In this document: piece after piece, positions 8,353 through 20,730 of the stretch
Layout of the letters: the number at the start of each line of letters is the position of its first letter
Position numbering within the stretch: the first letter of the stretch is position 1
From: Adiantum capillus-veneris
Lineage: Eukaryota > Streptophyta > Polypodiopsida > Polypodiales > Pteridaceae
Reading direction: 5' to 3'
DNA: 60,000 nt
NCBI GenBank assembly: GCA_014529385.2
Contig: CM043944.1
Coordinates: 170,649,740-170,709,739, forward strand
Translations under genes and position numbers: made by a program
Notes under the pieces: generated by a model
Told to the model about the DNA's origin: nothing
Databases searched by the model: none
The model's input: only the letters and a program-made list of their open reading frames with translations

Positions 8353-10274
8353 AAAATTTCTACATCCTTATACATGCCTTTCCACCAATATCTTTCTTTA
8401 ACTTTGGAAAAAGTAGCCCATACACCTTGGTGTCCAACATATAGGCTTTCATGAAGCTCTTTGATAATTTTGAGATGAGTAGGCTTATCACATACTACTC
8501 GCAATGGATTCCCATCTCTTCTTTTAGGATGTCTCCATAAGTAGCCATCCCTCAAGAAGAATCCATATACTTTATTTCTAATGCTTTTGAATTCTACTTC
8601 AGTCCAATCATCTTGCTTTTGTAAAGTACTTGGGTAGAGACCTATGAGCATCCATTCATCCTCATAAAATTCCTCTAAGAAGGAATCAAGTGAAGATACA
8701 ATGCATATATCATCAAAATTTGCATGAGAAGTTGTGCACAATTTTGTGCCCACATCTTCTTCCTCATCAATCATATCATTCTCATCTTTGTACCTTGCCC
8801 TTGAAAGCATATCTTCCATTGAATTATCTTTTCCTGCAATGTGATTTAATTCTGGGTTGAAGGACTTCATATAAGCAATCCACCTAAGCATAGCAATTTC
8901 AGGAGTAGAGAAACTTGCAACCATCCCTAGGAGTGGTAAGCAATCAATCTCCACAATTGTGGATGCTCTAATGAAGTACTCTTTGTCACACTTTAATGAT
9001 GTAACCAATCCCCATAACTCCCTCTTGACCTGTGGATATGCTCTTTGACGAGAGGTTACAACCTTGGCCCTAAACCTCACCACATACGTGTATTTATCTT
9101 CATCGTCTTGTCCTATTGCACATCCGATCCCTGTTGGACTAGCGTCCATTGTCACAATCACTGATCTTCCACATTCATAATTGACCTTCATCAAAGTTGG
9201 TGAAGACAACAACAATTGCTGCAACTTTCTCATAGCTTTTACATGTACATCATTCCATTGAAACCTTTGGTTTTTCCGTAGCAATTGATAAAGAAGATCT
9301 GTGACATGTGTATAATGTGGAATCCGTATGAGATAGAAGACAAATACGCCTAGAAATATTCTCCCCTCCATGCTATTTATGCATAATTCTTTCATCCTAT
9401 GTATTGCATCCACTTTAGTTGGACAAGGTTGGCGGCCAGGAGGACTACAAAGATGTCCCACTATCAATATTTCTCTAACCCCAAACACTGAATTTTCCCA
9501 AGATAATGTAAGGTTCACTTCTTCTAGCCTTGTTAAAATTTTGTCACAATCATTGATGTAGTTTGCCACATATTTTTGACACCCTCTCAAATCTAGAGCC
9601 TCATATTTTTTTTGGCTATGTTGCATTCTTTGATTGGCACATCATCAAGAAAGGGCATTGTAATTTGAGGTATGAAGTCACGTAGGACTTTGTTCATACC
9701 ATTCATCATGTGCGCAACTGAGTTGGTTGCTCCTTGTGGTAAGGTGCACATCCTTACCAAACCCAAGGGTGCTCTCATGGTAGTCAAGTCCCTGCTCTTC
9801 ATTGCTAGTTGGAACTGATCATACCTTGAGTACAAATCCTCCATAGAATATATTGCCCTTTTTGCAAATGCCTCTGCAAGCTCATCTACAATTGTCCCTA
9901 TACCCATATTCCTGATTGTGACTTTGTTGACAAGTTTCATGTCTTGAATGAAGCGTAGAGGTCCATTTTTATTTGGTACTGTGAACCATCTGCTTGAGTA
10001 GGGGGCACATGAAGGCTCCAAAATCCCCATCTTTATCTTTTCATCGAGTAGGTCTATAAGCTTTTGCAAGAGCGCTTTTAGCACTGGAATTGGTCGTAGA
10101 TTCAAAGGCACATGAGGTATATTGAATATTACCATTGGTTTCCACTATAGAAGGATCTACACACACTATCTCATGCGACTCAAATGCAAAACATTTTCCA
10201 TGTTTGGAGAGTATTTGTCCAAAGCATTTTCTTTCAACCTCTATCAAGGAGTCATTGCTTCCAACTTTTAACAT
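8353..10274 (-). pseudogene. gypsy-A reverse transcriptase, RNase H and integrase zinc region
   Basis: Minus-strand pol. From 10135 the RT reads LRPIPVLKALLQKLIDLL...FIQDMKLVNK and ends with the active-site motif MPFLDDVPIK near 9650, an FLDD instead of the common YxDD. A frameshift near 9600 leads into a 449-residue frame (9626-8277). This frame holds the RNase H (VIVTMDASPTGIG, KRELWG, VEIDCLPL, AGKDNSMEDML) and the integrase HHCC-type region (LHESLYVGHQGVW...RYWWKGMYKDVE). The frame decays after that. The gene once formed one polyprotein with the integrase downstream and the gag/protease upstream. Confidence 0.85.
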
Positions 10275-11464
10275 CTTTAATGACTCTCAAAGACTAGGTT
10301 GCAAAGAAGCCTGATCCATATTTTCCTTGCAATCTGTAGGCAAAGGCAATGCCACTGGTTTCACCTTCTTTGCTATAGTCTTGTACTTTGTCTCCAGTCA
10401 CACTTCTAGATCTTTTTGCGCATTGAAGCACTCCTCATCTTTAAAAGACTCAATGACTCTATACATGTCCATAGAAGATACTTTTACGAGGTCATTTCCA
10501 TGTTGAAAACTATAGTTCGCTATAGCGTTGAGATCACCCATAGTATCTACAAAAGAAACCTCTTCAAAAACACCTGAAATGTACTCATCCTCATCTAGCA
10601 AATCATGGTTTTTGTATTTTCTTTGCACACTATTTACATATTGTTTTGGTCCTTTCTTTAAATATCGAAGCATTGTAAAAGATACTACCACCATCCTTTG
10701 CTACTATGCACCTGTAGAAAAAGCTTCATCTCCCTTTGGATCAGGCAAGAAAATTTTTCTTCTTGTACCACTGCACTCTTGGTTTACAATGGTACTCAAC
10801 CAAAACCCCTCATCTCCCTTTGATCTCGAAACTCCTTTCTTGGTTTTGGTAGAGAATGGTCCCTTAAGCTGTCACGATTTCTCTCATGGTCAACGTAAAC
10901 TGTCAAGAATTGAACATCTCGTTTTTTGTCTTTGCTTTTGACCGTGGTATAAGCAGATCCATCATCCAATACTTTTATCTCCATTTGCACTGCGATGATG
11001 TATTGTTGTCCAACCAAGGATTAGAGGATAGCTTAACATCTCTTGAACTAAGAACTTTTGCTCACATTTCCCATCCCCTATGGTTACATTAACATTTGGA
11101 CAAGCACCATAGAGTTCCCTAGATGAATTGTCTGCAGCCCTAATCATCCACCCGTGGTCAGTATCAATCGGCCACTTTCCCTTCATATAGAGACTCTTGG
11201 ACATGAAGTTAATCTTCGAACCATAGTCTATCAAGGCCACATAAGGCTCCTCGAGATCTCCCACTTTAACCAAGTTTTTTGTTGTAGCCCTTGCCCAATG
11301 GTTCCTAGAATATTGGCTCTTATGAGTGGCTTCCTCTTCATCTTCAACTTCAAATTTAACATGCCTATTTTTGCCGCCCAAAGACTGGTAGAGCAGCTTA
11401 CAAAATTCTCATCTTCATCCCTTTGTTGTATTTGTATCACATGTGCCTGAAGCACTCTCTTCAA
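10275..11464 (-). pseudogene. gypsy-A protease and linker region
   Basis: Minus-strand frames in pieces. From 11381 to 10962 one reads YVALIDYGSKINFMSKSLYMKGKWPIDTDHGWMIRAADN, which fits the retropepsin active site ALID-x-GS; the residue after Asp is Tyr instead of Ser or Thr. It continues through VTIGDGKCEQKFLVQEMLSYPLILG, the typical flap and ILG end of the domain. Weaker coding-like pieces follow at 11017-10796 and 10694-10398. Stops and frameshifts separate all of them. The role would be polyprotein cleavage; this copy is dead. Confidence 0.7.
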
Positions 11465-11831
11465 CCTTTGATTGGATAGACTCTGTCAAAGCTTGCCGGT
11501 TTCTTCTTATGATATCAATGATTTCTTCATGGAAATCTCTCTTTGCAATGCCAAGGACTTCTCCCAATGTAAACTCCACCTTGTTATTTAAGATCCTTTC
11601 CTCTAAAATTTTTCTTTAAATTTGTGGCAACTTCAATATTTGAGTGTATCTTGTATGATGGGATTTTTCCTTTTCTCTTTTCTTTATCTTGCTTTTCCTT
11701 TGGTGCAACATCTCTCATTGGTACTTCTTGTGATGGAGGTTTCCTTGCCATGGACTCTTGAGAGGGACCGAATCCTTTCTTCCTCCACCTCTAGTAGCCC
11801 TCTTTGAAGGGCCTTCATCCCCAGTTTGTCT

Positions 11832-12055
11832 CATGTATTTTTCTTCAACAAGTGCCTTGTTGCCTCGACACTTTGCAATGTATGCATGCACTGACAAGGA
11901 ATCTATCATGTATTTTTCTTCAACAAGTACCTTGTTGCCTTGACACTTTGCAATGTATGCATGCACTGACAAGGAATCTATCATGTATTTTTCTTCAACA
12001 AGTACCTTGTTGCCTCGACACTTTGCAATGTATGCATGCACTGACAAGGAATCTA
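11832..12055 (-). repeat. 75-bp tandem triplication inside gypsy-A gag
   Basis: Units start at 11832, 11907 and 11982. Each encodes DSLSVHAYIAKCRGNKVLVEEKYMI with one or two changes, so the array adds 25 residues per unit without breaking frame. Confidence 0.9.
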
Positions 12056-12347
12056 AAGGTTCATTCCACCCAGTCTCAAGACGGATACAATCTCCAACTT
12101 CATGTAAGATTTCTTTAGTCAACTTTCCCTTTATAGCTAACTCCATTGTAGATGGCCAGAAATCTTCACCATCCTCACGCCTTCAATAAATAATGATCTT
12201 TTGAGCATGACTTGACCAACCTTCAAGTGAAATGCTGCTGCTTTAACCATTGAGATAGCATGAATGGTTGCCATGTCCTCAACTAGATTTTTCATCCCTC
12301 CTTTGTCGAAGGTTGTCGCCAAGGGCTTCCTTGTTTCACTAAGATGT

Positions 12348-12352
12348 ATCTT
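12348..12352 (+). repeat. Target duplication of copia-B, left copy
   Basis: ATCTT before the LTR at 12353; the right copy is ATATT at 24742-24746, one mismatch. Confidence 0.65.
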
Positions 12353-12579
12353 TGTTGGAATTAGGATTGCAGAGAAATTCACACAACTTGGAGAAGACGA
12401 AGGAAGATCAAGGCACACCATAGAGAGTGTATTACTTAGTGTGCAATGGAAAGATAGGTAGCCCTAGAATGATGGGCGTATATACAATGCATGAGGGACA
12501 AAACCTCCTAGTGAGGGAAAAGAACCCCGGTGGTCCTAAGTGTGTTCACACACATCATTATCACATGTATATGGTAACA
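12353..12579 (-). repeat. copia-B 3' LTR
   Basis: 227 bp, TGTTGGAATTAGG...TATATGGTAACA in plus orientation. It closely matches 24514-24741 and 42718-42947. The minus-strand purine tract CCAGGGGGGGATT abuts it at 12580-12592. Confidence 0.9.
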
Positions 12580-12599
12580 AATCCCCCCTGGAGTGAGGC

Positions 12600-14546
12600 A
12601 ATGAACGAGAGCTGGTACATGAGTAAAAGGAAGTTCCATGCCATGAGGACATGATCTGTCCACAAAGGGGAGTAAGCCCAAAGCTTTGCGAAAAGCTTTG
12701 AACTTCTCACAAGACAATGCCTTTGTGAAAAGATATGCAAGGCTGTCCTGTGTTGGCACATAAGCCAAGCTGATCTCTCCTGCTGAGAGCCTCTCCCTGA
12801 CATAGTGGTAATGCACCTCAATGTGCTTTGTGCGAGCATGACAAACTGGGTCCCCCGCAACTGCCAATGCGCTTTGACTGTCAATGTAGATAGTGTTGGC
12901 AGTGTCCTGTCCAACACCCAAATTAGCCATAAGGCGTTTGAGCCATACACACTCAATGTTAGCTGTGCAGACTGCCTTGTACTCAACCTCACAACTAGAA
13001 GTGGCCAAAATAGGTTGCTTATTGCTAAATCATGATATACATGAACTGCCAAGCATGAAACAAAAACCACTTGTGGACACTTGCGTGTTAAAACAACTAG
13101 CCTAATCTGAGTCCGAAAAACCTTGTAAGTCTGGCGACAATGATCCCCCCTTGGGATAAAACATGCCAAGATGTAAAGTGCCACTCAAGTAGCAAAAAAT
13201 CCTCTTGACAGCCTGCCAATTCTTAGACCCTGGGCTATGCATAAAATTTCTGACTTGTGAGATTGCGAACTAAATATCCGACCTCGTGTTGCATACATAA
13301 ATGAGGAATCCAATAGTAGTTTGGTAAAGAGTGACATCTGTAGGATCACCAACATCATGAATACACAATTTCAAACGTGTTTCCTTGGGAGTGGCAATAG
13401 GTTTGCAATCCTCAAGCCAAACTTACATAGTAATGTCTGTATGTAATTTTTTAAACACAAGGCAATACCACCGTCAAACTGCATAAATTGTATACTCAAG
13501 TAATCATGCAACAACCCCAAATATTTCATCTTGAAAGTAGCATTCAAATCAGCCTTAAATTCAGGAATATGTCTCTCATTTGGTTCAGTGATTATTAGCA
13601 AATCATCTACATAAAGAACCACAATGAGAAGTATATCACCCTCACGCTTTACATACAATGTGCTTTCTATTGGATTGTTACAAAAGCCTCGTTTGACCAA
13701 ATGAGTGTCAGCCTTCTCGTACCAAGCATGAGGAGATTGCTTCAACCCATACAAAGCTTTGTTACATTTGCAAACCTTATCCTCTTGTCCTTTCTTGACA
13801 AAACTGTGAGGTTGTGTTACATAAACTTCCTCAAATATGTCTCCATTCAAGAAATCAGTAACAATGTCTGACTAATGTCCATCCTAATCAAAATGAGTTG
13901 CCAATGCTTATAGAAAATGCACATTAGTCATATGAAAAGTGGGAGAAAATGTCTCTTCATAATCTATGCCGTTTTGTTGTGCATAACCCTTTGCAACAAG
14001 TTGAGCCTTATAGCGATGAATCTCACCATCCAGCTTGCGTTTCAACTTGTAAACCCACTTCATACCAATAGCCTTTTTGCCAGGAGGCAAATCACATAAA
14101 GTCCATGTGTCATTTTCCAAAAGTGCATCATATTCTGATTGCATGGCAACCATCGAATTTTCTGAATTCTGTGCTTCATCAAAAGATAGAGGTTCCTCAA
14201 CATCATGTAAGCTAGACACAGCCAGAGCATAACAATCTGATGCATAAGATGCATGGTAAGATCTTGAAGGAGTACAACTAGACAAAGGTGCATCCAATTT
14301 AATGTCACACAATGAATGCACCAGCCATTTTGGCATACATCTAGCCTGCTCATTTTTAGCCCTTTCCTCATCAAGTACACTATATATATCTGCATCAATA
14401 ATAGGCTGATCTGTAAAATTTTCAAAAATCCCCATAGGCTGTACATTTGCCTCATTGGAATTTACATTCAAACTTCCACCACTGAAAAGAGGCAACAAAG
14501 TGTCATAAATGTCCTGTGAGCTTACATTAGTTTCTCTAGTACATGA
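12600..14546 (-). pseudogene. copia-B reverse transcriptase and RNase H
   Basis: Minus strand. The frame from 14546 to 13908 gives the RT N-terminus: ENDTWTLCDLPPGKKAIGMKWVYKLKRKLDGEIHRYKAQLVAKGYAQQNGIDYEETFSP. After stops near 13880 the frame from 13850 gives NKALYGLKQSPHAWYEKAD and the catalytic YVDD (VVLYVDDLLI) near 13600. The thumb is broken at about 13371-13185. RNase H follows at 13008-12508 (CEVEYKAV, IDSQSALAVAGDPVCHARTKHIEVHYHYVRE, AYLFTKALSCEKF). The gene copied element RNA; several stops and frameshifts make it inactive. Confidence 0.88.
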
Positions 14547-14653
14547 TGACGAGCGCAATGCGCGACATGGATCCCAATGGCATCAATGCCAGGAACCTAG
14601 CTTTGAGCGGCTGGGATGCAGACAACAGTGATTTAAGATAGCACAAACAATGC

Positions 14654-14741
<88 letters not shown>

Positions 14742-15003
14742 GTAGGTGATGAAAACCCCTCGGTATGTGAGGGAAACTTGATTCAATGCAATATTTACAG
14801 AATCCTTAGCTTCAGCAAGATGGCGACCATGGTGATAGAGAGGGATAGAGAGATAGAGGCCTATAGTGCGTTCCCTAGAGGTGATTTAATAAGCACATAG
14901 ATTCTACTTTTTTGTGTGTGTGGAAACCCTTGGAGTCAGGGTCTGGACATGGCTTCCTTCTCATAATGCTCACTTCCCAAGACCTAGTGCTCAAGTGGTA
15001 CCC

Positions 15004-15249
15004 CCAGAGAGGTCACCTAATAAAAATGTAAACTATCACGTGAGTTCAACAGAAGGGTATTTAAAGTTCTTGAAACTTACAGAAATATATATACAGAAGG
15101 GCATTATTTTTTCAAATTTGAAAAAAACTTACAATTTTTTTTTAAAAAGGGTACATTATATTCTTAACAAAATTCATAGATAAGGGGTTTTACAAACATG
15201 TCTTGAACGCAAGTGATATGGTAGTTTTACACATAGTGAACCCCCCGAG
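15004..15249 (+). mobile_element. 246-bp MITE with 9-bp target duplication
   Basis: Flanked by GTGGTACCC (14995-15003) and GTGCTACCC (15250-15258), 8 of 9 matching. The other gypsy-B LTR has a single GTGCTACCC at the equivalent site, so the empty site is known. The right end complement reads CTCGGGGGGTTCACTATG; the left end is a degraded version. A relative sits at 34779-35026. A 9-bp duplication is typical of Mutator-like elements. Confidence 0.75.
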
Positions 15250-15366
15250 GTGCTACCCAAATGCCACTCTCCCAGAGTGCTCTCCCAAAATGATGGCCTA
15301 AAATTCCCTCTCCCTCTTTTGCAAGTGTTGCAAGTCACCCCCCTGATAATGACGTTTCAGTGCCCT

Positions 15367-15374
15367 TTTATAAG
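15367..15374 (-). promoter_or_regulatory. TATA box of gypsy-B LTR
   Basis: Minus strand reads CACTTATAAAAGGGCAC. It lies just before the part of the LTR shared with the truncated 5' copy. Confidence 0.6.
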
Positions 15375-16573
15375 TGCAGGCTGCATTAGCTTTAGGATAA
15401 TCTGAATAGGTTAGGGCCCTTATCAGAAGAGACAAAGCAAGGAATTGGGTCCCAAATGGTTGACCCTAGCTTTGTCTTAAGAGAATTTTTGAAATGATAT
15501 CTCCTAGGTGGGCCTTTATGACCATCACCTAGAGAGAGGTGGAAATTCACAATGGGTTTTTATACAAGATTTTTGGCTTGAAACCGGAAAATAATAATAT
15601 CCTATGGATGTTACTGGGTAGATGCGTCGTGGACAAGATGCTAGTGAATGGCGGGCCTCGCTGGTGTGTCACTGTAGCACGTTTGCCAGTTTTGGGCCCG
15701 GCCGGGGCATGCCTTTGGCATCACTTCTTGATTTGGTGTTGCTATTGCGTGATTTAGCCGTCCTCCTTCTTTTGTGTTGGATGTCGATGTTGAGTTCCTT
15801 CGTTTCTTTTACCTTTTTGTGGATGCATATATACGTGCGTGTATTGTCTCGTTGAATGTGTACGTGCATGTAGACGTGTGTGCGAGCTCGTGAGTGTGTA
15901 TGTTATCGTTTGTGTGTTCTTGTAAGTGTGCGAGTGTTTATGTGCTATGGGGTTGTGTGTGTGTGTGCGTGTGTGTGTGTGTGTGTCAACAAGAGTAGGT
16001 AGTGTGTGAACGATAGCATAGGGAATATTTATTATATTTTTTAAAATAATTTTATGCAGCTCGGCTTGTTCGGCTATGTAGAACAAGGGGAAGAAAGAGG
16101 GCGTGAGCGAGCGGGGGGGAATGGCGAGGGTTGAGGGGATGGGGTGAGTGTGTGGGGGTGTGTGCATCTGTGTATAGAGAGAGAGAGAAAAATCTGCGTT
16201 GGTTGGTCCGTGATATAGAAAGGAGGGAAAGAGTGAGCATGAGCGAGCAAGAGGGGATGGAAAGGGAGGGAGAGGGTGGGGGAGTTGGGGAGAGAGAGGG
16301 TGTGTGAGTGATAGGGTGACGGATGGGGGAAGAGAGATGAGGGAGAGGGGAGAGAGGGTGGGGAGCAGCCCGCCTTGGTTGACAAACAAGAGGGAGAGAG
16401 AGAGTATCTTGGTGAGGACGAGAGAGTGTGGACGAGAGGGGAGAGAGAGAGAGGAGAATGTGAGTGTGAATAATGAAAGAGAGAGAGGAAGACTCTTGTC
16501 CCTTTGTATGGTGGCCCTTGAGAGAGAGAAGGCTTGTTTTATGCACCCATTGAGCTTGGTGACACAGGAACAA

Positions 16574-16687
<114 letters not shown>

Positions 16688-16897
16688 GTTGGCGGAGCCG
16701 AGCAAGAGAGAGAGAGAGCTCGTCCTTTGCTGATAATGGAGGAGTGTGGCCAAGCTGAGAGGCGGCCCATTGCATGCAAGCATGGAAGGGGTGGTGGTGC
16801 ATGTAAAAAATATATATTTTTAATCGTTTTCTTGGTATTATGCTCTTTCCTGATTGGGGTTGGTTCTTGCGGCCGCGGTTTTGAAAACCGGCCATCA

Positions 16898-16918
16898 TTA
16901 GCCCTCCCTTTTGGCTAG
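16898..16918 (-). other. gypsy-B polypurine tract
   Basis: Minus strand reads AGCCAAAAGGGAGGGCTAA directly before TGATGG. The same layout occurs in gypsy-C (CAGGGGGAGGGATAA before TGAGGG). Confidence 0.8.
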
Positions 16919-17023
16919 AGGCATTCATGCTTCTAGCTTTGCTTCTGATTCTCTAGTAGCAGAGTTGGGGGGTTCTCCCTTTTCTGGAATATCTAGCATG
17001 AACTCTGGATCAAATATTAAGAA

Positions 17024-18235
17024 TTACCTTTTGAGCCTCCATCCATTGACTCTGGTTTTGTGAATTCGACCATATGCTTCCATCAGTTTGTAGCTGCCAT
17101 TGGCGTAGTGCCTTTTGAAAATGAATGGCCCTTCCCATCTGGGTTGGAATTTCTTAACTAACATGCCTTTCTCTAGACCCTTTTTCTTAAGCCCTTGACT
17201 GAATGTGAGTCGGCGTTGCTCTACTTGCACTGCATAGTGATTGATCGCGCTTCCCTATCTAGCTGAAACCTTTCTAGATCCAAGATGTGGTTGCGAAGAT
17301 GGGCAATTGGGCGTTGTAATTGGCTAGCCATGACTCACAAGCTTGCTATCTGTACCTCAATGGGTAGAATGGCCTCCTTCCCATATACCAGATGGAAAGG
17401 GGTGAAACTAGTGATGTTCAGAATGTCGTGCAGTAGGCCCAAAGAGCGGCCATGAGATGCTTATCCCAATCACTTGTGTGGTTATTCACCTGCTTTGTGA
17501 TGATCTTACAGATCATGCCATTTACCTTTTCCACTAGATCATTGCATTGTGGATAGTACGGGGTGGAATGTCAGTGTGTGATACCTAACTTTTTCATCAG
17601 TTCTCTCACCAAAAGGGCCTCTGAAACCTGGACCTCTATCAGATATTATCTCCAGAGGTGTGCCAAAGTAGCAACAAATGTGCTCAAATATGAACTTCGC
17701 CACTTCTTGGGCTGTAATTCGTGTGGTGGCTATTGCTTCCGCCTATCGGGTCATGTAGTCTACACCAACTAGAATGTATAGCTTACCTGATTGGGCCCTT
17801 GGTAAAGGACCAATTGCATCTATTTCCCAGTTCTCAAACGGACCATATGAGATGATAGGAGTCTGTGGCTCATAGGTTAGTGTATGATCACTGGACACTT
17901 AACAATCTTTGCATGTTTTACATCAATGATGCACACCCCTGTTCAAACTAGGCCACAAGTATCCTGCCTATAGAATCTTCATATTGGTAATATTTAGAGC
18001 AAAATGGCCACCACAGACACCATTATGGCAACTTGAGATTACCCCCATGATTTCACTGGAGATTGGCACTCGCTTGAGAATCTGGTCTTTGCCCTTGCAA
18101 TATAAGTTGCTGTTTACAAGGCAGAATCTTGTTTCCTTTCTGACAAGCCATTGTTTCTGGCCCTTAGTGTACCCTTTAGGACATTCTCCTATATCTGAGA
18201 AGTTGATGATATCAGGCATAGCATCGCTACCTTGA
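17024..18235 (-). pseudogene. gypsy-B integrase
   Basis: Minus strand. Upstream end (18219-17968): LVRKETRFCLVNSNLYCKGKDQILKRVP...SSCHNGVCGGHFALNITNMKIL, part of the N-terminal HHCC region. The core between 17967 and 17231 is decayed but recognisable in several frames (target-site and D/E segments around 17800-17300). The C-terminal end (17230-17024) reads FQPRWEGPFIFKRHYANGSYKLMEAYGRIHKTRVNGWRLKR, closely paralleled by gypsy-C at about 37930-38055. Integrase inserts element DNA; this copy is broken. Confidence 0.8.
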
Positions 18236-18339
18236 AAGAGAGGTAGTTTCGGTTTGATTGCTCCTATGGAAACATCTTGTATTATCTCCTTGGCTAGAGC
18301 ATCTGCCTCTTGATTTTCTACCCTGGGGACATGAAATAA

Positions 18340-20352
18340 CTACACTGCTTCAAACTTTCTTAAAAGATTGTTAACTTGGCATAATTGGCCAAGTAAAACC
18401 TGATTTTTATAAATCCAAGTGCCATTTATCTGCTTTATCAAAAGCATGGCATCACCAAACACATTTAGACGTTCAATCCCTTGCAAAACACATTGTTCTA
18501 ATCCAAGTATTAAAGCCATGTACTCCGCTTCGTTGTTGGAGTGGGAGTGTAGCAGCTGCCCAATAGAGAATACCTTTTCCTTTTGATCATTGAAAATGAT
18601 GATGCCAGCTGTAGCCTGGTCCACTATTCTTTTGTATGATCCATCAAAGAAAAGAGAATGGGCTCTTTCTAGCTTAGGAATTTCTACCATTGGTGTCACT
18701 TCTTTACCTTTTGTGTTGACCTTTAGCTTTTTCTCATAGTGACGATGAGTAAGAATACCTGCTAGACTAGCCCTAGTGGAGTTTTCTACTTGCATGGTGT
18801 AATCAAAATCTTGTAGTCTAACAAACCACTTAGCGATCCTAGATGAGACATCCATGTGTTGCATCACATACGAAAAGGCCTCTTCCATTGTCAAAATTAC
18901 AAAGGGTCTAGGTAATAGATAAGAGCGGAACTTTGTAGTGGCAAACATCAATGCAAGCACCATGTGCTCTACTGCGGTGAATCCTTTTTCTGATGGGGTC
19001 ATGACACGACTAGAGAAGTAGATAGGACGCATGAAAGAGGTTTGGGGGTCCTTTTGCATTAGTACGGCTCCAAGTGTATCACTTCCTACACTGAGGTTCA
19101 CATAAAATGGCTCATACCATATGGGGGGTGCAATGGTGGGAAGTGTAGCCAGGATCTGTTTCACCTCGGTAAATTGTTTCTCATTTTCTTCACTCCATAG
19201 GAAGACATCTTTATGGGTGATTTGTTGTAGAGGGAGAACCACCTGAGAGAGCAAGTGAATGAACCTGCTCAAATACCTTACCTTTTGAAGAAAGAGACCA
19301 ATTGCTTAGCTGTGGTGGGTGATGACAAAGATACCAAAGCTTGAATCTGCTAGGGTTAGCCTCAATCCCTTTTGCTGAAATTACATGTCCAAGAAGAGTG
19401 ACCTTGCTGTCACCAATGTGACACTTATCTACATTAAGCTGGCCACCCAAGGCTTGCAGCCTAGCCAGGCCATCATAGACCTTGGTCAAATGGAGGGAGT
19501 GAGAACTGTAGATGAAAAATCATCTATGAAGACTCGTATTGACTTACCAAAGTATGGCTAGAAGACAAAAGTTACATAGCGTTGGAATGTGGCCGGAGCG
19601 TTGGTAAGGCCAAAAGGCATCACCCTGTAAGCAGAACATCCCCATGGTGTTATGAAAGTTGTTATTTTTTGGCCTTCTTCTGCAATGCTAATCTGAAAGT
19701 AGCTTGAGTAGCCATCACATACTGTGTAGCACTCATGACCTGCTACCTCATTGAGAATTTCATCTTGGAATGGGAGGGGAAAATGATCTCTCTTCATTGC
19801 TGCGTTGAGAGGTTTGTAGTCTACACAAACTCTCCACTTACCATTCTTCTTTGGTGTGACTACCACTGGAGAGACCCACTCCGAGTCTTCAACGGGGTAA
19901 ATGAAACCTGCCTGTAGCAAATTCCTCACCTCTTTGAGCAATGCTTCTTGTTGAATTACCCCAAGCCTCCTGAGATTTTTCACTACAGGCTTACTTCCTT
20001 CCTTGAGTCTTATGTGATGTTGTACCACTGTGATGCCTGTGATCTTGTCATAACCATCAATGAACAGTGTGGCGAAGCTCCTTAGCATAGAGATGTATTC
20101 TTCTCTCTCTTCACTAGCCAACTCACTGGAGAGCATCCGATGTAACTTCCTTGTATCCACCAAGGGTTCCGTACCTGATGGTCCCTCTTGGTTCTCTAGT
20201 GGTGTTTCAAATTGTGTCAATCTTTTTGGGTCTTTGAGGATGATCCCCATCACTTTGATGCTACTGTCACTCTCTTCAGTTGTTGTCGTCTCTTCTCCTG
20301 AGGTGGTCGAAGAGTCATTAGTGAACTCATCTTCCAATGCCTCCAAGGTCAT
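18340..20352 (-). pseudogene. gypsy-B reverse transcriptase with dual RNase H
   Basis: Minus strand. RT frame 20352-19558: VNYKPLNAA-type motif VCVDYKPLNAAMKRDHFPLP, CDGYSSYFQI, MPFGLTNAPATFQRY. A stop follows, then the catalytic VFIDDF in another frame near 19530 and the thumb at 19489-19211 (LLGHVISAKGIEANP). Frame 19272-18340 holds a first Ty3-type RNase H (SDTLGAVLMQKD, YFSSRVMTPSEKGFTAVE). A second RNase H-like domain follows: LFFDGSYKR, NNEAEYMALILGLEQCV, VFGDAMLLIKQI. Two RNase H domains are a described feature of plant Tat-lineage elements. Frameshifts near 19550 and 19270 break the gene. Confidence 0.85.
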
Positions 20353-20372
20353 ATTGTGTTGCTTCCCAATCT

Positions 20373-20730
20373 TTATGTCGTAGAATATGGACTTCCCTTT
20401 GCATCCTTCATTTGGATCATCCCTGTACTCCAGTCTTGCTTAGCCTCCATAGCCATAAGCCATGGTCTTCCAAGAATATAGGGTAGCTCTCCCCTTTGTG
20501 TGGAGTGACAAAAATGTCCACCTCTACTTCTATGTTGAATGCCTTCACTTTTGACTGCATTCACAATGCCTATGCACTTTACTTTGACATTATTTGCCAT
20601 TTTAGCTCAGTAGGGTGCCGGCCTACTTACCTCTAGGCCTAGATGGCGCATCATTTTCTCACTCATGACTCATATCTGTGTGCCACCATATATGTATACA
20701 TTTGAGATACGTTGCCCCTTGATGTGGGCA
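20373..20730 (-). pseudogene. gypsy-B aspartic protease
   Basis: Minus strand. The active-site segment reads ISNVYIYGGTQI, then TGA at about 20667 and VMSEKMMRHLGLEV in the same frame. Family members carry Asp where Tyr stands here (IDGG), so the catalytic residue is lost. The stop appears to replace a Cys codon. A second frame (20600-20373) reads GELPYILGRPWLMAMEAKQDW, the C-terminal ILGRPW motif of the domain. Confidence 0.72.

Larger units (their letters stand above)
11465..12352 (-). pseudogene. gypsy-A gag, C-terminal part
   Basis: The minus strand from 12352 reads KIHLSETRKPLATTFDKGGMKNLVEDM..., continuing the gag frame interrupted by copia-B at 12353. A second frame (12146-11715) reads KGKLTKEILHEVGDCIRLETGWNEPLDSLSVHAYIAKCRGNK and contains the internal 75-bp triplication. 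The region between gag and protease (about 11465-11714) shows no clear motif. Confidence 0.75.
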
